A DNA stretch of 64,000 bases from Gambelia wislizenii (Eukaryota > Chordata > Lepidosauria > Squamata > Crotaphytidae): positions 76,642,001 to 76,706,000 of the forward strand of contig JAUMIR010000003.1 of assembly GCA_030847615.1 (NCBI GenBank), read 5' to 3'. The first letter of the stretch is position 1; each line of letters opens with the position of its first letter. This document shows, piece by piece, positions 12,755 to 23,848 of the stretch. A model generated the notes under the pieces. That model worked only from the letters and a program-made list of their open reading frames with translations, had not been told where the DNA came from and ran no database searches. Position numbers and translations under genes: made by a program.

Positions 12755-13004
12755 CATTAGGATCCCTGTATCCACTGATTCATTATCGATTGATTCAATT
12801 ATCCATGGGACACAAAATAGCACACCTACCATAGTCTTCCTAGGAAATGTGTCCTCTCTAGCCATTTTATAGGTCCTCCAAGCAACTCTATGGCATTTTA
12901 AACTGGAAGTCCCATTATTTTCAATGGTGTTAGCCATTATCCACTGTTTTCTGTATCCACGGGGCCCCCAGAACCAATCCCCAGTGGATATGGGGGTCCT
13001 ACTG
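12755..13004. mobile_element. Tigger-like MITE, 250 bp
   Basis: Flanked by TA at 12753 and 13005. Terminal sequences CATTAGGATCCCTGTATCC and GGATATGGGGGTCCTACTG are inverted copies of each other. Closely related to the 15348-15595 copy. Non-coding. Confidence 0.8.
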
Positions 13005-13029
13005 TATTTTTATTGAAAGTTTTAGAGTA

Positions 13030-13255
13030 CAATTGTCCCTTCATATTCGCTGGGGTTTGGTTCCAGGACCCCCTGTGGATACCAAAATCCGACTCAAGTC
13101 CCATTATATGCAATGGCATAGCAAAATGAGTGTCCCTTATATAAGATGGCAAAATCAAGGTTTGCTTTTTGGATTATTATTTTTTAAAGAATACTTTCAA
13201 GCCATGAATACTTAAATCCATCGATACCAAATCTGTGGATACGGAGGGACAACTG
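13030..13255. mobile_element. Tigger-like MITE, 226 bp, second subfamily
   Basis: TA flanks at 13028 and 13256. Ends CAATTGTCCCTTCATATTCG and GGATACGGAGGGACAACTG are inverted. The interior (CAAGTCCCATTATATGCAAT, TGTCCCTTATATAAGATGGC) is shared with the copies at 22090 and 53411. Non-coding. Confidence 0.85.
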
Positions 13256-14365
13256 TACATTAAAAATTACAGAAATTAAGAAAAGAAATAAGAGAAGAAA
13301 AAGACGAAGAAAAAGTGACTTCTGATCTTCCTTTCAGTGGTTACATATGCATATGTGGTTACTGATACTTCACTCTGGCCAGTAACAGCATATTCTCTTC
13401 TTTCAGTGGCTTATTCTTTCTAATTATCAAAACCAAAAGTTACCAAGTCATTCTCATTTTTCCCACAAAAAGTCTATAATGGGTTTCCAGTCTTTGAGAA
13501 ATGCCACTAATGACCTATCAGTTCCAACAGCTATTCCTCCATGGTAGGTAATGTTAAAATCTCCCAACTTATCAATTTCAATCACTTAAATCACATATTT
13601 TCCTTAACCTGTTCTTCTTCCATTTCAAATTTCAATGAAAGTTTATACATTTAAGCAATTACCTGTTCATCATCTGTACAGAATTACATCTTCAATTCTG
13701 ATTTATTTTATTCAAGTCCATAAATATTTTATCCATTTTAATTCTTTCCCACAACTATAAGAAAACAATTGAAAACTATATCCTTCTATTACTAACTGCT
13801 CTCTTGCTTTAATTTTATAGTTCCCTTGACAGATGTTCAGGAGGTCTTAATACCTCAGCCATCTTTCTTTAAGATCCAACCCATACTGCCAACTTCAATT
13901 AAGCCCAATCCTCCTCTTTCCTTTGCCTCTTGTAGTACTTTGTATTTTGCCTTGTCATACAAACTTAAACATATCTTTTTGTCATTCCTCAGATGGTACA
14001 TCAGTTGTCAAAACAGATATTGCCTGAAATAAAAAAAATCTAAACAAGATATTCATTTTTGTCACCAAAATTATCCCCAATAGTAACAAATTTAGTTTCT
14101 CCCATCTTAACATGTTCTTCTTTAAATATCTAACTTTCTTCTCAATTTTTGTCCACCAGTTTTGTCCATCAACTCAACTTGACCTTCTATATCCATCTTG
14201 TCTTCATCTCCAGTCTTTTGGCTAATACCATCACCAGGATCTTCCAAAAATCATTCCAAATCGCAGACAAAATTCTCCCTCTCAATTCCAACAAAGGCAA
14301 ATTATCCAGATCTTTTCCTATCTCTTTATCTATGACCTCAGTTTTATTCTCCAAAATCTCCAGTC
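13256..14365. other. No gene seen
   Basis: Pyrimidine-rich, low-complexity DNA with many CTT/TTC words. The weak open frames look compositional, not coding. An old antisense L1 3' end is possible but I could not find a convincing protein match. Confidence 0.4.
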
Positions 14366-14515
14366 CATCTAGGAGACCAGGGTTTGCAAGGCAATGACAA
14401 ACTTCCTCTGAATAAATCTTGCCAGAAAACCCTACGGTAGGGTGACCATAAGTAGGAGTCAACATGAAGGTACATAACAACAACAGCAGCAGCAGCAACA
14501 ACAACAACATGTTCA
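14366..14515 (+). mobile_element. Sauria-type SINE, 5'-truncated
   Basis: Retains GAGACCAGGGTTTG from the B-box area, the central segment CTGAATAAATCTTGCCAGAA, and the BovB-like tail GACCATAAGTAGGAGTCAAC ATGAAGG. It ends in an ACA-rich run (14479-14512, mixed CAA and CAG units). The same tail is found at 34330-34400, 25312-25367 and, inverted, at 31516 and 39868. Confidence 0.75.
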
Positions 14516-15106
14516 TTTGGTTAACCCATCTATGCACTCAATATAACCTTTGAAAAACCATGAACTGCCATGAACAATTCATATAATATTAAGTAATCAC
14601 ACTGGTCCATCTAGCCCAACATTGTCTACTCTCACCCATGTTAGCTCTTCATGGTTTGGGGCAGACAAACATTTCCAGTCCTGCTATCCAAGCTCTTTCA
14701 ACTGGAAATAGCAAAAATCAAACTGAAAGCAATTTGCTCTAATACTGATCTGTGTCCTCTTCTGAACATGCCCTGCAATCAAGATAAAGATCATATAGTT
14801 ACACCCCATATCCCTGCCCCTCAAAAATCTCCCATAATGACAAACGTGTCTAAGTAATGTTGAAAGGCAGTATCCAATTCATTGATATTAGCTGCACTCC
14901 TACTCTGCTGTTCTTTTGAAATGCAAGTGACTTCTCCAGTACTCTTCCACAGGGTCAGTGCTTAGAGCCAGCCCCATTACAGCTTCACCACTAAAACTGC
15001 ACCATGAACTTTCACTCCATTCTCTAACAGTCAGTGTTCCTGCCCTTAGGTATATGTTGTTAGCTTAGAAATCTCATTATCCTTGATCACTGAACACACT
15101 GACTGG
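14516..15106. other. No gene or clear repeat seen
   Basis: Unique DNA without recognisable coding or repeat features. Confidence 0.5.
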
Positions 15107-15165
15107 AAGTGATGGGAGCTCCAGCCCAACAACATTTGGGGACTCACAGTTGAAAATCAACTCTT
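15107..15165 (-). mobile_element. Remnant of hAT MITE end
   Basis: On the minus strand it reads TCCCCAAATGTTGTTGGGCT next to GGAGCTCCCATCA, a decayed form of the terminal arm of the element at 3616-3851. Only one arm is left and no TSD is visible. Confidence 0.5.
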
Positions 15166-15347
15166 TTGGGTGAACCAGGATGAGCTGGAAACCCTACCTT
15201 GTCACAGAAACAACAACCAGAAAAAAGAATTCAGGGTATAGAAATCTGCTACTTATGTCTGATGCCTCCCCAAGAAGCATTATAAGATCAAAAAATGTTA
15301 ATTTCAGAATTTAGAAATGTAGCATGGAAATTACTAAACTTACAATA

Positions 15348-15595
15348 CAGTAGGATCTCTGTATCTACTGATTCATTATCCACTGATTCAATTATCTGCA
15401 GGACACAAAACAGCAGACCTACCATGGAGTCTTCCTAGAAAATGTGTAATCTCTAGCCATTTTCTAGGTCCTCCAAGGCAACTCTGTTATTTTAAACTGG
15501 AAGTCCCATTGTTTTCAATGGACTTCGCTATTATCCATGGTTTTCGGTATCCACTCCCCCTCAACCAATCCCCAGCGGATATGGGAGTCCTACTG
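15348..15595. mobile_element. Tigger-like MITE, 248 bp
   Basis: TA flanks at 15346 and 15596. Inverted ends CAGTAGGATCTCTGTATC and GATATGGGAGTCCTACTG. Body collinear with 12755-13004, including CTAGCCATTTTCTAGGTCCT. Non-coding. Confidence 0.85.
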
Positions 15596-17498
15596 TAGTA
15601 AGGTAATTTGTGGGAAGATACAAATTTATCTTTTCAATTGTAGAATAAATATCAAGAGAAGCACAAGAGAACAGCAAAGCACCATGGCACTGGGACAAAA
15701 CAGTTTAGTATTTTGATAAAAGAAGTGTGTTATGCACCAACATTAGCTGTTAGAGTTGAAGAGGAACATAAAAATATTGTAAATAAACAAATAAATGTTT
15801 TAGAAAGTACAAAAATCAAACAGGATTCCTACCTAACAAGCTTTTAGCTTAATCTAAATGGAAAGCTCCTCTTTGAACAGAAAGTGGGAAACAACACACC
15901 TTATCACTTATTGCCTTAGAATCATAAAATTGTAGAGGTGGAAGAGACCACAAGGGCCATCCAGTCCCTTGGTTGTTCTATTCACAGAATATGTTTCTAT
16001 CAAAGGATCTAAACAGAGTGAATGACAACAAAATTCACATCCAATGAATAAGTAAAATATCGGGCAAATGTTGAAGCAGAAAACAGGTAGGACTGAAAGA
16101 ATATACGGCAAATTGATATGCAAGAACCTTTGGATATACTGTAACAGCATCTAGAAAAGAGATTTTATTTTTTGAGCTCATACACTTTCAGGTATGCTAA
16201 GACTTTCAGGTGAAATATATTAACAAAAGTCACAAAATTCCATGGCATTTCTGTTGCCTATCCCAACATGTTTCAAGTTTACCTATTTCTTCCTCGAAAC
16301 TAAGCAGCTAATTTGAAGCCTTTGTTTTATTCATTATCTTTATAGGTGGCAAGACTAAGAGGTTGGCTGAACAAAGACCAGACAATGAGTGCCAAGTGCA
16401 TATGGTAGCTCACAGCTTGCCATCGCCCCATTCTACTGCATGAACACAGCAGACTATTAAAGAGGAGCGCTGCACATGCACTTTTGTCAGCAAGTTAAGT
16501 TACGCTTTGCAAAGGCAGAAAGACTGGAAAACATTATGCTCCTTAAGAAGAAGCAAAGATGGAGCTGATCCCTTAAAACTGGAAATCTTAGTTCCAAGTG
16601 GACAACAAGCTTTAGAACTTTTCTGAAACAGACTTTGCACCAGAAAATTCTTCTTTATGGCAAACATCTTTCAGGTCTGCTGTGTGTCTTTAATGTACAA
16701 CAGATATGTACATGTGTAAGCATTGCTCCTCACTGAATTGTTCACAGAGTTCCCACACACTCCTATGAGGATCACATGTTTGTTCAGGAAAAAGATATGC
16801 TTAAGAGCAGAAATTAGGCATTGTTGCTGCCTTCTAATCGCCTGACCAATGCATTTGATCTTAAAAACACAAATAGCAATTATAGTATTCAGCAGCAAGA
16901 ATAAAGTGTGCATCAAGAAAACAAAGGCAACAGACATGATTAAAAATCCAGACAGCTCTTTACTGTACTGAGATAAAACTTTTATTTTCACCAGTGAACG
17001 AAGCTGTTTTCCTTTGACAAACATGCTTACTAGAACAAGTTAAGGCTAGCAAGCTAATGCTATAACATATGGAGACTCTCTGACAAGCAAATCTTGCACA
17101 CCAGGCATATATTCATTTATCCTAGTGGTGGGCAAACTTCAGACTTGTTGGATCTACCTTGTGTTTTCTGTTAGAACCCTTAGGTCCACTAGCCAAATCA
17201 AGAAAAAAAAAAAACTAAAGCATAATATATTCTGAGCATGTTCTGAGTCTCAGAGTTTGTTAGTATGAGAACAAACAGAACCCACAGCCTTTTTACACAT
17301 AACTCCTTTCCTGATAATCCTTTTCAGCTACCTAATTTAGGTAGGAAAGGTCTTAGTGTTGTTCTAATAACTAAGCTATAAGCTTACCAACTGACCAGCC
17401 ACAGATCAACAGATTCACAGCAGATTCTGATCTAACTACTGTCCCCTTTTTGCTTTTCTATCAACAACAAGACTCTATGAATCATATATTTTCCTATA
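15596..17498. other. No gene seen; one CR1 tail inside
   Basis: Unique AT-rich DNA apart from the CR1 fragment at 15918. The longest open frame (16671-17024, minus) has hydrophobic runs but no recognised domain. Confidence 0.5.
15918..15967 (-). mobile_element. CR1 3'-terminal fragment
   Basis: GAATCATAAAATTGTAGAGG and GAGACCACAAGGGCCATCCA match the 3' terminus of the CR1 copy at 44340-44400. Severe 5' truncation is usual for CR1. Confidence 0.7.
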
Positions 17499-18226
17499 CA
17501 GTAGGACCCCTGTATCCATGGGGGACTGGTTCCAGGAGCCACCGCAGATGGTGAAATCCGTGGATAACAGTGAACGCCACTGCCACCGGAACCCTTCTGG
17601 AGAAGAGAGGTGAACTCGCCCCCACTCTCCCTCCCCTGCCCACCAGCTCCATCGTGCCAGAACCCTCCTCCCGCCCCCTGCCCCAGAACCCACCCACCCC
17701 TGAGAAGGAAGAGGTGGTGAGCTTGCCCCCTCCCATGCCTGCCTGCCATGCCAGAACCCACCCACCCCCGTGAGCTCGCTCGCTCCCTCCCTTACCCCCC
17801 ACTGCACCAGAACTTTCCATCCACCCCCTGCAGAAAAGGGAGGGGGAAGGCAAGCTCGACTCCTCCCTCCCCCACCCACCAGCTCCATTGTGCTGGAACC
17901 CTCCTCCTTCCCCTCCTGCTTCTCCGCCGTGCTGGAACCCATCCATCCTAGAGAAGGGAGAGGGGAGGCGAGCTTGACCCCTCCCTCCACTGCCTGCCTG
18001 CCTGCCGCACCGGAACCCTCCACCCACAGAGAAGGGAGGGGGAAGATTACTTTGTCTCCTCCCTCCCTTGCCCACCAGCTCCATCATGCTGGAACCCTCC
18101 TTCTGCCCACCTGCCACACCAGAACCCACCCACCCCCATGAGCTCACCCCTTCCCACCCACCCCACTGCCATCCGGAGATAATTGAATCCGCGGATGGCA
18201 AATCAACAGATTTGGGGGTGCTACTG
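17499..18226. mobile_element. Tigger-like MITE with internal GC-rich minisatellite
   Basis: TA at 17497 and 18227 flank CAGTAGGACCCCTGTATCC and GGGGGTGCTACTG. Sub-terminal parts (GGACTGGTTCCAGGAGCC, GAATCCGCGGATGGCAAAT) are family-like. The roughly 600-bp interior is a degenerate tandem repeat of C-rich units (CACCAGCTCCATCGTGCCAG, CTCCCTCCC, GAGAAGGGAGGGG). Long proline- or glycine-rich open frames on both strands arise from this composition and are not genes. Confidence 0.8.
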
Positions 18227-18468
18227 TACCAATTTATTTCCTAGTGTGTGCTCCTGAAATATTCTTCCATATCTAGCAATGCCCCAGACTGGCAGGAGAA
18301 ACTTAATAGTATGAGTACAACCTACATGCTATAAGTGGATGGGTAGCACTCAGAATTATCCCATGATCACTAAATGCTCTTTAGGAAAATTCTTTGCTCC
18401 TCATGGATGATGTCGATGGAGTACTAGATAAAACCCACCATGGTACTACCTTTCCACAGTGGTGGGAT

Positions 18469-21400
18469 TATTATTATTATTATTAAAGTTTATTTCTAGA
18501 GCGCTGTCGGTGTACACGGCGCTGTACAAAAACAATCAAGGATAAAACAGAATGAAACCTGCCGAAAGTGTACAATCTAAATAAATAGGCAAAATAATAA
18601 AAATCAATTAAAAACAAGGATAATTACAACAATTAATAACAACATCCACAGTAAACCCAAGTGACAGAAGAAATAAATGTATATCAGACAAAGCCAGGGA
18701 ATGCCTCTCTGAACAAGATGGTCTTTAACTCTGATTTAAAAGTGGACGAAGAAGTAATGGCCCGTATTTGAGGGAGAAGAAGGTTCCAGGAGTGAGGGGC
18801 GGCAAGCAAGAAGGGGCGAATCTGGGATGGAGCAGTGGAGATCCTAGGTTGGGACAGTAAGCCTTGAGTACTAAAACGAAGGGTATGTTATTGGGTATGT
18901 AAGGAGAGAGAAAGTCAGATAAACAAAGAGGGGCTAGCCCATGCTGGGCTTTGAAAGTTAGCAACAAAAGCTTATATTGGATACGGAAAGGGAAGGGAAG
19001 CCAGTGAAGAGAAAACAGCAAAGGGGAAACATGGTCAAAGCGATGAGCAGAAGTAATGATGCGGGCAGCTGAATGTTGAACAGAAATTAAAGGGGAAAGA
19101 TGAGAAAGGGGAAGTCCAGCTAAAGACTTGGCAGTGGAGGCCGAGAGAAAAGGATGTATTTTGGCAATGTTGCAAAGGAAAAATCTTCAGGCTTTGGCTG
19201 TAGCCTGAATATGGGGAATAAAAGACAGTGAAGAATCAAAAATAAAACCGAGACTGCGGGCTTCCTGGACTGGGTGAATAGAAGTGTTGTCGACAAAAAC
19301 AGAAAAAGAGGATTGGAGAGAGGACTTAGGTGGAAAGACAAGAAGCTCCATCTTGGACATATGAGCTTCAACCACCGATGACGCATCCAGAGAGAGACAG
19401 CTGAAAGACATGAAGAAACTTGCTGTTCAAGCTCTGGGGAAAGATCAGAGGTGGAAAGATACAGTTGGGTGTCATCAACGTACAAATGATAGGAAAAACC
19501 GAAAGAACTAATAAGTTTTCCTAAAGACAAAGGGTAAAGAGAGAACAATAGGGGACCGAAAACAGCCCTGGGGAACTCCAACAGATAAGGGTATGGGGGA
19601 AGAGATCTGACCACCCGTGACCATTGCAAAAGATCTATCTGACAGATAAGATTTAAACCAGTTAAGAACTGAATTCGAGAACCCAATGTCAGAAAGTATA
19701 TCAACTAAAAGACAGTGATCCACGGTGTCAAATGCCGCAGATAAATCAAGGAGGATAAGCACAGAATAGAGACCATTTGCCTTGGCCCGTAAAGGATCAT
19801 TAAAGATCTTTGTGAGGGCCGTCTCAGTGGAGTGCCGTGGGCAGAAACCAGACTGAAAAGGATCAAGGATGGAGTTGGCTTCGAGAAACTCAAGGCAGCA
19901 TGAATAAACGACCTGTTCCAAAACCTTAGAAAGAAAAAGGAGAAGAGAGATTGGGTGATAACTAGACAAAGAAGAGGGGTCAAGAGAAGATTTTTTCAAA
20001 ATAGGAGAAACAAGAGTATGTTTAAAGTCAGAGGGAAAAGAGCCAGTAGAAAGAGAAAGATTAAAAATAGAAAGAAGTGAAGGAAGGAAGGAGGGGGCTA
20101 TAGAGATTAAGAGATGAGGGGGAATTGGATCAAGAGAACAAGTTGTAGGTTTGGAAGAGTACAGCAAGGTAGAAAGTTCTTCCAGAGAAACAGGAGGAAA
20201 CACAGAGAATTGATTAGTCGACGGTTCCAAAAGATTGATGGGGGAAGACAAGTTAGGAACAATTATTTCAGATCTAATAGTAGTGATCTTAGTGATAAAG
20301 TAATTAGCAAAGTCGGTAGGGGGAAATAATGAAGAAACAGGAAGGAGGAAGGTTTTAGCAAGGTGTTGAAGCAGGAAAACAGCCGCTGCGGGCGCCTCTC
20401 GTTGGTGCAGATCAATGATTTAAAGTTGTTCTGTTTTGCCATGGACAAGGTGGAAGTGAAGGACAAATGAACAAATTTATAATGAATAAAATCAGCCTGC
20501 TCCCTGGACTTCTTCCAAAGAAGCACAACCAGAGGAACCTAACTATGGGAGTAAGCCAGGGCTTAGGCCTGTTTGTAGAGCAGGACACGTGAACAGAAAC
20601 AGAGGCAAAACTGTCAAGAATCGAAGAAAGAATGGAGTTAAATAAAGACATTGCTGAGTCAGCAGAGTCCCCAAGAGAGAGGGAAGAAAGGGAAGAATCC
20701 AAAGACTGACTAAGAAGGTCACAGATAATAGACTGAAGATTGCGAAAATAGCGTTGAGCAGTACAATGAGGAGGTGGGGTATAGGTAAGAGTAAAAGAAA
20801 TTAAATGATGATCAGATAATGGAAAATCAGATGCCAAGTAGTCAGCAATGACACACTTGGCAGCAAGAACTAAATCAAGGCAGTGACCGAGAGAATGGGT
20901 TGAAGTAGAATGAGGTTGAAGGCCAAAAGAAGCTAGAAGAGAATTAAAATGAGATGCTGAAGGATTATTGGGGTCGTCCAGATGGATATTAAAGTTGCCT
21001 AAAATCAGTGTAGGTACTGCATCAGATAGAAAAACTGTCAGCCAAGACTCAAAGTCTGACAGGAATTGGGTAGCAGAACCAGGAGGGCGATAAGATGACA
21101 GTGACCCAAAGTTGTAAAGGAAAAATAGAGTCTGATAGAATGAAATTCAAATGAGGAGAAACAATAACTAGGAGGGAAGGAAAGAACTTGAAACTGGCAA
21201 GACTTGGACAGTAAGATACCGACCCCACCTCCTCGACCCTCAGGGCGGCTAGTGGTGAAATGAGCTGGAAAGAAAAAGATCATGAATTGCAGTCACTTTT
21301 GAGACTGCAGAACAACAGTTCCAGAGTGAACAGGTTAATAGTAGTAGACCAAGGACTCCCAAGTACAAAGAATCAAGGTTTGCTCAGAAAACCTAAGGAA
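18469..21400 (-). mobile_element. L2-clade LINE, copy B, degenerate
   Basis: The minus strand carries endonuclease and RT remains in order and ends in a 3' region. There TTGTTTTTGTACAGCGCCGT, then GAGCGCTCTAGAAATAAACT precede a TAA/ATT microsatellite at 18469-18485. The 5' boundary is unclear; protein similarity fades near 21290 and I set it at about 21400. No clear TSD was found. Confidence 0.75.
18725..21283 (-). pseudogene. L2 endonuclease-reverse transcriptase, many frameshifts
   Basis: In order on the minus strand: an endonuclease piece with RPEGRGGGVGILLS (near 21230); a linker with FPLSDHHLISFTL (near 20820), the SDH motif of APE endonucleases; RT blocks SLDPIPPHLL, FLSKVLEQVV, FQSGFCPRHSTETAL and LLDLSAAFDTVDH (about 20130-19730); then GVPQG. 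After a frameshift near 19545, [14 protein letters not shown] keeps the catalytic YVDD. The C-terminal part reads LHWLPFPFRIQYKLLLLTFK near 18990. At least four frame changes and stops make it inactive. Confidence 0.8.
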
Positions 21401-22089
21401 GTAGCCTGCTAAAATTCATAAAGGTAAGGATTAAGTAAACCCCCGTTGAACTGTTGAGTTAGGCAGAAAATGAGCTAATTCTCCTGGAAATGAGTCATTC
21501 ACTAATGCAATCCAGGTAACTGGACACTCATTGCCTTACAAAACTGGTTTTTCCTCTCACCTTTCCTTAAAAAATAGAAGTTTTCCTGAGACCCATCAGT
21601 TTTGATGTTTCAGCCATTAGCGATTGTTAACACAACTGGAACATCCATTGTCTAACTATGAGAAACTCCAGCAGACATTGTATTCCACTCAAAACACACT
21701 TCAGGGGGAATATCGAATATAAATATCACCCCAAAACATAACCAAAGTGTGCTCTGTTTCCCAGAGGCTGTTACTCTGTTGGTTTTCTGGGTCACTTGGT
21801 GCTTCCAGCTGTTCTTCTCTACAAGAATTTCTGCTTGTCCGACAGGTATAGTATAATCCATAATCCCTAACTCTACTCCTCTATCCCAATATTTCCTTTC
21901 TTTGATAACCTTGTCTGAGTGCTTGAAGCCTGAGTGTATATATGTGTGTGTTTCCCTGATTATTTTTTAATGAAAACCATTTTTATTTTATTTCCTGGCT
22001 GTGAGTTTCATCAGTGAGTATATACACAGGTCAAAAGATCTGGCTTCTTGCTGCCACATTTGAGTTAATTAACATTTTCCATAGAAATA
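21401..22089. other. No gene or clear repeat seen
   Basis: Unique DNA between L2 copy B and a MITE. The most L2-like proximal part may belong to the LINE 5' region but I cannot show it. Confidence 0.4.
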
Positions 22090-22319
22090 CAGTTGTCCCT
22101 TCACATTTGCTGGGGTTTGGTTCGAGGACGCCCCATGAATACCCAAATCCATGAATAGTCAAGTCCCATTATATGCAATGGCATAGCAAAATGGTGTCCC
22201 TTATATAAGATGGCAAAATTAAGGTTTGCTTTTTGGATTATTATTTTTTTAAAAATATTTTCAAGCCGTGAATACTTAAAACTGTAAATGCCAAATCCGT
22301 GAACGTGGAGGGATAACTG
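22090..22319. mobile_element. Tigger-like MITE, 230 bp
   Basis: TA flanks at 22088 and 22320. Ends CAGTTGTCCCTTCACATTTG and GTGGAGGGATAACTG. Body nearly identical in layout to 13030-13255. Non-coding. Confidence 0.85.
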
Positions 22320-22479
22320 TAGTGATTTTCAGTAGACACACGTGGAATTTCCATGCACCTCAGTAATTCAGGTAACAAGTTGGTACTACTGTGCAGAAGA
22401 AGGCTATGGTAAACACTTCTAAAGCTTTCTACCTTGAAAACTCTAGGATGAGGCAGCCTAAACTGAAACAAGAGATAGT

Positions 22480-23168
22480 GACAGAAGATGTGACTCTGAG
22501 GTCGGAAGACACTCAGTGAGCTACTGGGCAAGAGCAGAGGACATATGAGTAGCACTGTGGCTAATGATGCAACTGTACTCAAGCCAAAAAGGTGTTTAGC
22601 TGTTGATATTTTCAGAGGTAAAAGTATGAAGCTGTGCAACACATATTACAGGAACATGGAATGTGAGAATCAGAGGAAGATAGACATTGTAAAACATGTA
22701 ATGGAACATATAAACAATGCAACACTTGGAGTGAGTGAACTAAAGTGTACGGATTGGGACATTTTGAGTTAGATAAATACAGTGTTCTATTCAAATGAAA
22801 TGGAATGAAATGAAAATCTAAGAAGAAATGGGGTGGCATTAATAGGGAGGAAAGATGAAGCAAATGCAGTCAAGGGATATAATACAAAGTCTGACCAAAT
22901 AATATCAATAAGACTTCAGGGAAAACTCATCATTAAAACCATAATCCAAGTTTATGCTCCAAACACAGAGGAAGAGGAGGAAAAAATCGAAAGAGCAGAG
23001 CTAAATGTTGCAGGAGAATTTAGCTTAGGATCAAGAAATGAAGCCAGAGAGCGACTGACTGAATTTTGTGAAGCCAACAGTTTTTTTATCGCAAACATTC
23101 TTCAGGCAACCAAAGAGGCAACTGTATACATGGATGATGACCAACAGAGAAATCAGATAGACTACACA
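22480..23168 (+). mobile_element. BovB/RTE LINE, 5' endonuclease part only
   Basis: Translated pieces match the RTE/BovB endonuclease: MSSTVANDATVLKPK at 22545, then ILGISEL-like LGVSELKCTDW, RRNGVALIGRKDEANAVKGY, IIQVYAPNTEEEEE and FCEANSFFIANILQATKE, ending RNQIDYTE. The segment that should carry the GDWNAKVG active-site block is deleted between EKIERAE and LNVAGEFSLG near 23000. Two frame changes are present. RT is absent: the sequence ends at a TC microsatellite. Confidence 0.75.
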
Positions 23169-23169
23169 G

Positions 23170-23170
<1 letters not shown>

Positions 23171-23205
<35 letters not shown>
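23171..23205. repeat. (TC)n microsatellite
   Basis: About 17 perfect units at the broken 3' edge of the BovB fragment. The Ser-Leu and Arg-Glu runs in open frames here come from this tract. Confidence 0.9.
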
Positions 23206-23207
<2 letters not shown>

Positions 23208-23836
23208 CTTTTCCAGGTGTTTCTTAATGAGCAAGTTCCTCTCAAATTCTCAGAGATTTCCTTTGGGCCTGCCTTTGGTGCTCGGTGCTGTGTAAACGAT
23301 GGTGGAGGTAAGACTCTCTGCTCTTCTTCGTCCTTATCCGACTCTCTGCTGGGACTGACGCCAATCCACTCAGACCAGGCTCTTCCTCCGCGCAAGCCTC
23401 TAGGTTGGCAGGATTCCCTGCTGCCACAGGTTTAGTAGATAAACCTGTGCAACGGTCCCTAGGACCGTTCCCTGCCATGTCCTCCTTCTCCTCTGACTCT
23501 ACAGCTTCATCAGGCTCCTGGGGCATGACAATGGGTTAAGTTCTACCCTAAATCCTTTTAGTCAGTTAGGATGTTAGCTTCCCAGGCATATGTGGATTGC
23601 AAGAGATATTAGTAAATGCTTAAGTATTCTTTTAAAGAAGTTGTTGCTTTTCTTTTGTTTACGCGGCATTAATGACTGAGTGCTTTATAGTACTTTACTA
23701 ACGGAGTCTGTCCCGTTTCTCTCTCTACTAACTCTGCTATACTAAGAAATTTTAATTTTGAAGAAGATATTCCCAAAGGGCTTGCTCCCTGGAATCTTTA
23801 ATGAATTTTTAATTTTTAAGCTCACACACCCCAACA
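23206..23836 (-). mobile_element. Possible LTR-retrotransposon 5' end (LTR plus leader)
   Basis: On the minus strand 23836-23526 reads TGTTGGGGTGTGTGAG ... CCCATTGTCA: a TG..CA segment of 311 bp with a TATA-like ACTATAAAGC near 23693. An open stretch MPQEPDEAVESEEKE follows immediately. No second LTR, convincing primer-binding site or gag domain is visible, so this is an inference from the end dinucleotides and layout. Confidence 0.3.
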
Positions 23837-23848
23837 GAATGGCTATTC

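Noticed and set aside
17475..18201. Long open frames on both strands (up to 235 codons), Gly/Ser-rich or Pro-rich
   Set aside because: They overlap each other in several frames and come from the C-rich minisatellite inside a MITE.
23031..23435. Protein with Ser-Leu or Arg-Glu repeats
   Set aside because: The repeats are a (TC)n microsatellite at the broken edge of a BovB fragment.
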